Below, piece by piece: positions 1 to 6,056 of a stretch of 9,653 bases of DNA (positions are counted from its first letter, which is position 1; each line of letters starts with the position of its first letter). Position numbers and translations under genes: made by a program. This DNA is from Flavobacteriales bacterium UBA4474 (GTDB lineage: Bacteria > Bacteroidota > Bacteroidia > Flavobacteriales_D > Sanyastnellaceae), in contig DGOE01000127.1 of assembly GCA_002389295.1 (NCBI GenBank), positions 1-9,653 on the forward strand, in the 5' to 3' direction. Under the pieces are notes generated by a model. That model did not search any database, was not told where the DNA came from, and saw only the letters and a program-made list of their open reading frames with translations.

Positions 1-2430
1 TGGGTAACCATCGGTTTGGAGGGTTCCCCAAATGCCGCCGCTGGAGAGGCGGCCGTCAGTACCGTTCAATCCACTAGCAATCCCTGGGCGACCAACTTCG
101 ATCTCGGTGGAGGTCTTCCAGGCGGCAATATTGCCATCGATGACCCCATTGGGGGCGCTTGGTATGCCTTGAACGGTGATGCCAACGGTGTGGCCGGCGA
201 TGACTTGAAGGTGTTGGTGGGCCAATTCACCACCGATGGAGACCTCAGCGGGCAATTGTATACCCAGGTCTTCATCAATGGTGATGGAGCCAACGAGTTC
301 CGGGATACTTTCTACTTCCCGGCAGGAGCGGGGGGGTGCACCGACCCCACGGCCTGCAACTACGATGATACGGTGTCCGATGATGACGGCTCGTGCGTCT
401 ACCCACTCGACCTGTACGGCAGTGCTTTCCTCGATTGTGATGGCAATTGCTTGAACGATGCCGATGCCGACCTGGTGTGCGACGAGGAGGAGATCCCCGG
501 CTGTACCGATGCCACGGCTTGCAATTTTGATGGGACGGCCACAGACGATGATGCTTCGTGCACCTATGCTGCCGACAACTACGATTGCGATGGGAACTGC
601 TTGAACGACAGCGATGGTGATTTGGTCTGCGACGCGTTCGAAGTCGATGGTTGCACCGACGATATGGCCTGCAATTACGACGCAGGGGCTACGGAGGAAG
701 ACGGCACCTGCACCTATCCCGCCTCGGACATCGTGGACTGTGACGGCAATTGCTTAAACGATGCCGATGGCGACCTCGTGTGCGATGAGGAGGAAGTTCT
801 CGGATGTGACGATGCCACGGCGTGCAACTATGATGCTGCAGCCACCGAAGACGATGGCTCTTGCACATACCCGGACCTCTACTACGATTGTGACGGCAAC
901 TGCATCAACGACGGCGATACTGATGGCATCTGCGACGAGTTGGAGGCCGAAGGGTGTACCGACGCCACCGCCTGTAACTACGTACCGGCGGCCACTGAGG
1001 ACGACGGCTCCTGCACCTATCCCGCTTCGGATATCGTGGACTGCGCAGGCAACTGCCTGAACGACATTGACGGCGACCTTGTTTGCGACGAAGAGGAAGT
1101 CCCTGGTTGCGATGACGAGGGTGCCTGCAACTACGATACCGCTGCCACGGACAACGACGGTTCCTGCACATACGCTGAGCAGTACTACGATTGCGACGGC
1201 AACTGCCTCAACGACAGCGACGGAGACGGCGTGTGCGACGAGCTGGAGATCCCGGGCTGCCAGGACGACATGGCCTGCAACTACAACAGTGCGGCCACCG
1301 ACGATGACGGTTCCTGTACTTACGCTGAGCTGTACTTCGACTGTGATGGCAACTGCCTCAACGACAGCGACGGTGATGGCGTCTGTGACGAGCTCGAAGT
1401 GGAGGGCTGTGCGGAGGACGGCGCGTGCAACTACGATGCAGCCGCCACCGACAACGATGGTTCCTGCGAGTACCTGAGCTGCGCCGGTTGTACTGACGCT
1501 GCGGGCTGCAACTACGACAACGAGGCTACCATCGATGACGGCTCCTGCACATTCGTCGACGGCATCTGCGAGACCTGTGAGGACGGCGTGATTGTGGACA
1601 ATGACGACGATGACGATGGCGTTTGCAACGATGACGAAATCGTGGGCTGTCAAGAATCGACGGCCTGCAACTACGACCCTGCCGCCACCGACCCCGCGCC
1701 CTGTGAATACCCGATTGACCTCTACGGCAAGGACTACGTGGACTGTGACGGCAACTGCCTGAATGATGCCGATGGTGACCTCGTGTGCGACGAGGACGAG
1801 ATCGTGGGCTGCCAGCAGGAGGACGCCTGCAACTATGACCCCACCGCGACGGATGCTGGTCAGTGCGATTACCCCATCGACCTCTACGGTGCGGACAATG
1901 TCGATTGCGACGGCGTCTGCCTGAACGACACCGACGGCGACTTGGTCTGTGACGAGGACGAAGTGGATGGCTGTACCGACGAGATTGCCTGCAACTTCCT
2001 CCCGGAAGCCACCGAGGAGGACAGCACCTGCACATACCCCGCCGAGTTCTACCTCGACTGCGATGGTAACTGCCTGAACGACGAGGACGAGGACGGACTT
2101 TGCGACGAGGTGGAGGCCTTGATTCCGCCGGACTTCAACCCGGACTGGAACGGCGACTACTGCTACACGGTGGCCGACCTGACGCACTTGTTGTGCCTCT
2201 TTGGCGAGTGCGGCCTCGACACCACAGGCGGCCCAGACTACAACCCGTTCATGGGAGCGGACTCCTGCTACTCCGCGTTTGACTTCATTCCTTTCCTGAC
2301 GCTCTTCCAAACGTGCTTGGAAGTAGAAGTAGATGAGGAGGATGGAAGCAACCAACCTGCCGACGACCAGGGCGATGCCCCTATGGGTGATGGCATGAAC
2401 GATGAGGGTACCCTCAACGACGACGAGTAA
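1..2430 (+). CDS. Secreted Asp/Cys-rich tandem-repeat protein, 5'-truncated by the window
   Basis: The frame is open from base 1 (Trp-Val-Thr-Ile-Gly) to the TAA at 2428-2430, with no stop before it. The TTG at 16 is therefore unlikely to be the start, and the gene probably begins upstream of the window. Visible order: about 110 residues of non-repetitive Gly/Asp-rich sequence; twelve repeats opening with GC..ACNYD and mostly carrying DCDGNCLND..GD.VCDE (334-2118); two dockerin-like half-repeats (2131-2319); a tail of about 37 residues rich in Asp and Glu. Most repeats carry six cysteines and an Asp-rich DxDGD stretch resembling thrombospondin type-3/EF-hand calcium loops. This suggests a disulfide-braced, calcium-binding extracellular stalk or adhesin, as in similar repeat proteins of aquatic Flavobacteriales. 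The signal peptide and any catalytic domain would lie upstream. No typical type IX secretion C-terminal domain is seen. The biological role is unknown; secretion is inferred from the cysteines and repeats. Confidence 0.85.
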   Translation, partial: WVTIGLEGSPNAAAGEAAVSTVQSTSNPWATNFDLGGGLPGGNIAIDDPIGGAWYALNGDANGVAGDDLKVLVGQFTTDGDLSGQLYTQVFINGDGANEFRDTFYFPAGAGGCTDPTACNYDDTVSDDDGSCVYPLDLYGSAFLDCDGNCLNDADADLVCDEEEIPGCTDATACNFDGTATDDDASCTYAADNYDCDGNCLNDSDGDLVCDAFEVDGCTDDMACNYDAGATEEDGTCTYPASDIVDCDGNCLNDADGDLVCDEEEVLGCDDATACNYDAAATEDDGSCTYPDLYYDCDGNCINDGDTDGICDELEAEGCTDATACNYVPAATEDDGSCTYPASDIVDCAGNCLNDIDGDLVCDEEEVPGCDDEGACNYDTAATDNDGSCTYAEQYYDCDGNCLNDSDGDGVCDELEIPGCQDDMACNYNSAATDDDGSCTYAELYFDCDGNCLNDSDGDGVCDELEVEGCAEDGACNYDAAATDNDGSCEYLSCAGCTDAAGCNYDNEATIDDGSCTFVDGICETCEDGVIVDNDDDDDGVCNDDEIVGCQESTACNYDPAATDPAPCEYPIDLYGKDYVDCDGNCLNDADGDLVCDEDEIVGCQQEDACNYDPTATDAGQCDYPIDLYGADNVDCDGVCLNDTDGDLVCDEDEVDGCTDEIACNFLPEATEEDSTCTYPAEFYLDCDGNCLNDEDEDGLCDEVEALIPPDFNPDWNGDYCYTVADLTHLLCLFGECGLDTTGGPDYNPFMGADSCYSAFDFIPFLTLFQTCLEVEVDEEDGSNQPADDQGDAPMGDGMNDEGTLNDDE
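334..2118 (+). repeat. Array of twelve in-frame Cys/Asp protein repeats (about 150-165 bp each)
   Basis: Units start at 334, 499, 649, 802, 952, 1105, 1255, 1405, 1486, 1645, 1807 and 1969. Their lengths are 55, 50, 51, 50, 51, 50, 50, 27, 53, 54, 54 and 50 residues. A full unit has six cysteines, in GC, AC, [ST]C, DC, NC and [VIL]C contexts, and a C-terminal half resembling a thrombospondin type-3 calcium loop. Unit 8 is short: it stops soon after its first half and lacks the DCDGNC half. Unit 9 has a divergent second half with a run of Asp but keeps six cysteines. Unit 5 has Ala in place of the Asp in DCDGNC. Units differ widely at synonymous sites, so most of the array is old rather than a recent DNA expansion. 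Calcium binding and disulfide pairing are inferred, not shown. Confidence 0.9.
2131..2319 (+). repeat. Pair of dockerin-like half-repeats near the C-terminus of the repeat protein
   Basis: Two 28-residue segments (2131-2214 and 2236-2319), separated by seven residues, share the pattern D[FY]NP, then GD or AD, a CY pair, an acidic residue starting a helix, and a hydrophobic L/F-rich helix ending LF..C. The first opens DFNPDWNGD. This resembles the DxNxDG loop plus DL..LL helix of type I dockerin repeats, but with extra residues in the loop. The second copy keeps the helix and cysteines but has a degraded loop (DYNPFMGAD). Such dockerin-like ends are frequent in secreted Bacteroidota proteins that have no cellulosome. 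The function here is unknown: possibly a calcium-stabilised C-terminal cap or a binding module. Confidence 0.55.
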
Positions 2431-2434
2431 TGCG

Positions 2435-2459
2435 TCAAGGGGCTTTCGCGCCCCATTGA
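2435..2459 (+). other. Hairpin directly after the stop of the repeat protein
   Basis: TCAA (2435-2438) plus GGGGC (2439-2443) pair with GCCCC (2450-2454) and TTGA (2456-2459) around the loop TTTCGC, with one bulged A at 2455. The hairpin starts four bases after the TAA stop. No T-tract follows on the plus strand, so it is not a complete intrinsic terminator by itself. It may protect the 3' end of the message or act together with the stronger hairpin that follows. Confidence 0.5.
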
Positions 2460-2467
2460 ACCAAACC

Positions 2468-2504
2468 AAAAGGAGCCCGCCCCAACAAGGCGGGCTCCGC
2501 TTTT
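2468..2504. terminator. Bidirectional rho-independent terminator between convergent genes
   Basis: A perfect 10-bp stem, GGAGCCCGCC (2472-2481) and GGCGGGCTCC (2489-2498), closes a 7-base loop. AAAA precedes it (2468-2471) and TTTT follows it (2501-2504), so each strand reads a GC-rich hairpin followed by a short T-run. It lies 42 bases after the plus-strand stop and 4 bases after the minus-strand receptor stop (TAA at 2505-2503). It can therefore terminate both the repeat-protein transcript and the five-gene minus-strand run. Confidence 0.88.
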
Positions 2505-5352
2505 AGAAGCGGATGGCGAACTTGAGGTTGAGGCGCCGTGCGGTCAGGTAATTCGGGATGGCGTAGCGCCGGCCCGTGACGTCCTGTATCCACGTGTGGT
2601 TGATGGTGTTGCGGATGCCGAGCAGGTTGAAGACCTCGAGCGCGACGAAGCCTTCGAGGGGCTTGGCGCGGTCGGAGCCGTTCTTCTTGATGCGGCCCCG
2701 CTCGCCGAGGAAGAGGTCGCGGGAGAAGCCGATGTCCACCCGGCGGTAAGCGGGGAGGCGCAGGGTGTCTTTGTAACGGTCAAAGTCAGGGGGGCCAAAG
2801 GGCAGCCCGGTGCCGTAAAAAATGCTCAGCAGCACCTTGTATTCTGGCGCGCCCGGCATCTCGTCCTGAAACAGCATGGACAGCGAGAAGCGCTGATCGG
2901 TGGCGCGGGGGATAAAGCCAGGCTGGACCAAGGTGCTGTCGGTGGCGACCGGGTCAAAGGAGTAGCCGGGGACGATGAGCTCGCCTGCAGCGTTGTAGTA
3001 ATCGTAGTAGCCGTCGTCGGTAATGTCTTCTTGCGCGTTGAGGAAGCTCATGCGCATCCAGCTTTGAATGCCGTCGATGAACTCGCCGTTGAGCATGACG
3101 TCGAGGCCGGTGGCGCGGCCCACGGCGTTGTTGGAGGCGTAGTAGCGCAGGCGGACGTTTTCGACCTCATAAGGGATCAACGAGGCCAAGTCCTTGTGGT
3201 AGGCCTCGGCGTTGAGGATGAAGGGCCGGCCGTGCCAGTTGAAGCGGTAGTTGGCGCCGGCGATGGCGTGCAACGCCCGCTGGGCGCGGATGTCCGGATT
3301 GACCTGACCAGAGAGGTCGCGCATCTCGCGATAGAAAGCGGGCTGCCAATACCAGCCGCCGGAGAGGTTGAAGACCACATCGCGCAGGATGCGGTTACCA
3401 AGGGTGTCCGTTCCCAGCACCCACTTGGGCTTCCACGAAGCGTGGACCCGGGGGCCGCCCACAGTCTGACCGTTAAAGGTCCAGTGGTGCAGGCGCGCGC
3501 CGGCATGCACCTGCCATTCGCTGCCGTCTGACCAGGTGCCCTTCCATGTGTCCTGCGCGTAGGCCATCAGGCGGCTGGAGGACGTGCGGTTTTGCGTGCG
3601 GACCACGTCTTGCAATAAAATCTGCTGAAAGGGGCGGTCATCGTCGTCGGCATAGCCGATGACATCCGGTGGGTGGGGGAGGATGTAGCCCGCGCTGTCC
3701 ACCAACTCCCATTCGTTGAGCACATCGTCGATGACTTCGTGCCGCACCTGTGCGCCCCATTCCGTGAGGTGGGCCTCCTTGTCCCAGGTGAAGGAGCCGC
3801 GTGCACTGCCGGTCAATACCGTGGCCTTGAGGTTGTTTCTGGCGTGGTTGAGGAAATAACCAATGCCTTGCAGCCCCAGCGCCTCGCCAAAGGCATCGGA
3901 CCCCGGGTCGCGCTCGAGCTGGCTCAGGAAATACCCACCGAGAATGTCAAAGGTCTCTTCCTCGTTGGTGCGAAAAGCCGAGCCGATGAAGCGGACCCGA
4001 GAGGTGGGGGTGACGCGCTCGGCGGCCAGCGCGGCAAAGCCCGTGCGGTATTGCGTGACCTCCTGGCCGTCAAAGTAGACCGTCAGGCGCAGTGCCTCGT
4101 TGATGGTGCCTACGTTGGTCTCCCGCGTCTGCGGAATGAACTGGTACTTGTTTTGTGCGACCGTGGCCAGCGCCTGAATCTCCCAAGGTCCATACCCATC
4201 GGGGTCGTAGGTCACGTAGCCCTGCAAGTCGGTGTACACGGGCCGGTATTCACCGGCTTCATCAAGGCTGCCGAGCACGTAGCCGTTGTTGCGGTAGCGC
4301 ATGCCCATGTTGTAGGTCCAGCGCTTGTCTTCAGAGACGTCCTCTGCTTGGAACTGGGCGCCGAGCAGGCTCACCGAGGCGCGCCCCGCAAAACCCTGCG
4401 GCCGCCGGTAGCGGATGTCGAGTACCGAGCTCATCCTGTCGCCGTATTTCGCTTCAAAGCCACCCGCTGAGAAACGGATGGACTGTATCATGTCAGGGTT
4501 GGGAAACGACAGCCCTTCTTGCTGTCCCGCCCGCACCAAAAAGGGGCGGTACACCTCGATGCCATTGACATATACCAGGTTCTCGTCAAAGCTGCCGCCG
4601 CGCACATTGTACGCACTCGAAAGCTCGCTCGTGAAGTTGACCGGTGCCTGAATCAGCAGGTCTTCCACCGTGCCGCGCACACTGGGTACCCGGGAGGCGA
4701 TGCGGGGGTCGATCTTTTGCACGGGACTGCTCCGGGTGCCATCGGCTTCTACTTCGGCTTGCTGCAGGGCAACGCCCGCCCTCAAAATCACATCGAGCCG
4801 CGTCCCTTCCACCGTCGGGGTGACTGCGCGGGTGACCGCATCGAATCCAATAAAGCTGAACCGGATGCGCACTTCAACATTGTCGCGAAGGAGCAATTCA
4901 AACCGGCCATTCACATCGGTCACTGCGGCCGACCGGCTGCCCAACGGCAGGACGGTAGCGCCGGGCAAGGGGGCACCTTGTCCATCGGTCACCCGGCCAT
5001 ACACACGGTAAGTTTCCACCAGCGGCTCCATCTCAACATTGAGCAGCGTTCCTTGGGGTGTGGGGAATGCATTGAACACCTTGTCGGCGTATCCAGGAGC
5101 AGAAAACGTGAGCGCCAACAGGACCGAATCGCTGGCCATGACGTCGTATTTCCCATCGGCATTGGACCGGCTCATGTCCGCCCCTGCGGATTTGACCGTC
5201 ACGTCCTCCATGAGGAAGCCTTCTTCGTCTAAGACACAACCATAGACCCACCCGGTCTGGGCGGCGAGCGGAAGAAACAAGCACCACCCAACGGCGGCTA
5301 TGCCAAGCACACGCATGCCCTGTGAAACGGAGGACGACCAAAGATGTTGCAC
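2503..5352 (-). CDS. TonB-dependent outer-membrane receptor with two carboxypeptidase-regulatory-like domains
   Basis: The 949-residue protein has a signal peptide (hydrophobic stretch about residues 15-31, ending PLAAQ) and two CarboxypepD-regulatory-like beta-sandwich domains (about 35-110 and 115-191). A TonB plug follows (about 205-315), with YNVRGGSFDENLVYVNG starting at 248 and FEAKYGDRMSSVLDIRY at 299-315. The rest is a 22-strand-type barrel ending in the aromatic FAIRF expected of outer-membrane proteins. The family imports ligands across the outer membrane using TonB energy; the ligand here cannot be read from sequence. No SusD-like partner is nearby and the SusC signature is missing, so a glycan-uptake role is not supported. 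The longest reading starts with GTG four bases after the upstream stop, and that bound is given. An in-frame ATG at 5316 (residue 13) gives a more compact signal peptide and may be the true start. It is last in its run, before a strong terminator. Confidence 0.93.
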   Translation of the reverse strand: MQHLWSSSVSQGMRVLGIAAVGWCLFLPLAAQTGWVYGCVLDEEGFLMEDVTVKSAGADMSRSNADGKYDVMASDSVLLALTFSAPGYADKVFNAFPTPQGTLLNVEMEPLVETYRVYGRVTDGQGAPLPGATVLPLGSRSAAVTDVNGRFELLLRDNVEVRIRFSFIGFDAVTRAVTPTVEGTRLDVILRAGVALQQAEVEADGTRSSPVQKIDPRIASRVPSVRGTVEDLLIQAPVNFTSELSSAYNVRGGSFDENLVYVNGIEVYRPFLVRAGQQEGLSFPNPDMIQSIRFSAGGFEAKYGDRMSSVLDIRYRRPQGFAGRASVSLLGAQFQAEDVSEDKRWTYNMGMRYRNNGYVLGSLDEAGEYRPVYTDLQGYVTYDPDGYGPWEIQALATVAQNKYQFIPQTRETNVGTINEALRLTVYFDGQEVTQYRTGFAALAAERVTPTSRVRFIGSAFRTNEEETFDILGGYFLSQLERDPGSDAFGEALGLQGIGYFLNHARNNLKATVLTGSARGSFTWDKEAHLTEWGAQVRHEVIDDVLNEWELVDSAGYILPHPPDVIGYADDDDRPFQQILLQDVVRTQNRTSSSRLMAYAQDTWKGTWSDGSEWQVHAGARLHHWTFNGQTVGGPRVHASWKPKWVLGTDTLGNRILRDVVFNLSGGWYWQPAFYREMRDLSGQVNPDIRAQRALHAIAGANYRFNWHGRPFILNAEAYHKDLASLIPYEVENVRLRYYASNNAVGRATGLDVMLNGEFIDGIQSWMRMSFLNAQEDITDDGYYDYYNAAGELIVPGYSFDPVATDSTLVQPGFIPRATDQRFSLSMLFQDEMPGAPEYKVLLSIFYGTGLPFGPPDFDRYKDTLRLPAYRRVDIGFSRDLFLGERGRIKKNGSDRAKPLEGFVALEVFNLLGIRNTINHTWIQDVTGRRYAIPNYLTARRLNLKFAIRF

Positions 5353-5356
5353 GGCG

Positions 5357-6016
5357 TCAGCGCTTGCGGTAATCCCCGTTGCGCAGGGCGTTGATGAACT
5401 GGCCCCACGCCAGCGGGTTGAGCAGGCTCACCGGCATCACACCGCCTTGATAACCGGCCATTTCGGCCTGTCTCGCTTGGAGCACCCTGAAATTCTCTTG
5501 TGGGCTGGAGCCCATATCGGCCATGCGGTCGTAGAGGGCCATCGGGTCAAAGTCGAGGTTGCGGCGGGCACGCTCCCGGGCGTCGGCCTCGAGACGCAGC
5601 GACATGAACTCCTCTTTGAAGCGCTCCCGGCTTGGCCAAGGGTATATGCGCGCCACGTCCATGATCACCGTGTCACGCCCAAGGGGCTGCACCACGCTCA
5701 TGCGGTCGGGCATTTCCTGTCCAGTGAGATCAGGGACCACGAGGGTACCGGTGTTGAGGCCAATGGCGCTGAAGCGAATCGTGTCGCCCACGCGCGCCGG
5801 GATGGCAAAAAACCCGTATTCGTCTGTGATGGTGCCGCGCTGGTCGCGCGCCCGGTAGACCGTTGCGAAGGGCACAGGCCCCAATGAGTCTCCCTCGACC
5901 ACCACTCCGGTCAGTTGCACCACCATGGGCGCGGCGACCGTATCAGATTGCCCGAGCCCGGCATGGGCAACGGCAAAAAAAGCGGTCAACATTGCAATGC
6001 GAAACAAGGACGGCAT
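5357..6016 (-). CDS. Exported protein with carboxypeptidase-regulatory-like domain, partner of the adjacent TonB receptor
   Basis: The 219-residue protein begins with a signal peptide (MPSLFRIAMLTAFFAVAHAG, likely cut near residues 20-23). One CarboxypepD-regulatory-like beta-sandwich follows (about 33-95; VVVEGDSLGPVPFATVYRA, then a turn with TDEYGFFAIPARVGDTIRFS). The C-terminal part is Arg/Glu-rich and probably helical, with an IYPWPSRERFKEEF motif. The same domain type occurs twice at the N-terminus of the receptor that follows 4 bases downstream, so the two are probably co-translated and act together in the periplasm or at the outer membrane. There is no barrel and no catalytic motif, and no carboxypeptidase activity is implied. 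The upstream ATG is preferred because Arg6 supplies the charged n-region. The exact function is unknown; I recognise the general type as common in Bacteroidota but have no name for it. Confidence 0.85.
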   Translation of the reverse strand: MPSLFRIAMLTAFFAVAHAGLGQSDTVAAPMVVQLTGVVVEGDSLGPVPFATVYRARDQRGTITDEYGFFAIPARVGDTIRFSAIGLNTGTLVVPDLTGQEMPDRMSVVQPLGRDTVIMDVARIYPWPSRERFKEEFMSLRLEADARERARRNLDFDPMALYDRMADMGSSPQENFRVLQARQAEMAGYQGGVMPVSLLNPLAWGQFINALRNGDYRKR

Positions 6017-6020
6017 GTGC

Positions 6021-6028
6021 CAAAGGTA
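6021..6028 (-). promoter_or_regulatory. Candidate -7 box TACCTTTG before the small exported gene
   Basis: On the minus strand TACCTTTG matches the Bacteroidota housekeeping -7 consensus TAnnTTTG exactly. It lies only 4 bases before the ATG (6016-6014), inside the 40-base gap after prfC. No clear TTG -33 element is seen at the usual distance. If used, transcription would start at or next to the ATG, giving a leaderless message for this gene and the receptor. A chance match is possible. Confidence 0.4.
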
Positions 6029-6056
6029 GCAGGGCAGACGGCCCCGGCGCAGGAAT

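Noticed and set aside
334..2118. CRISPR array or simple DNA satellite
   Set aside because: The repeats keep a single reading frame, vary at synonymous sites and differ in length by whole codons, so they are protein repeats.
754..2469. 571-codon open frame on the minus strand opposite the repeat array
   Set aside because: It mirrors the repeats of the sense gene and follows from their biased Asp/Cys/Asn codons, which give few stops on the opposite strand. The product is a Val/Ala-rich string with no recognisable domain, and it runs through the terminator region.
2596..5232. Several plus-strand open frames of 237-311 codons opposite the TonB receptor
   Set aside because: The receptor is strongly supported by domain order and its C-terminus. 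The opposite frames have low-complexity products without motifs.
2503..6016. SusC/SusD polysaccharide utilisation locus
   Set aside because: No SusD-like lipoprotein, glycoside hydrolase or hybrid regulator is nearby, and the receptor lacks the SusC signature.
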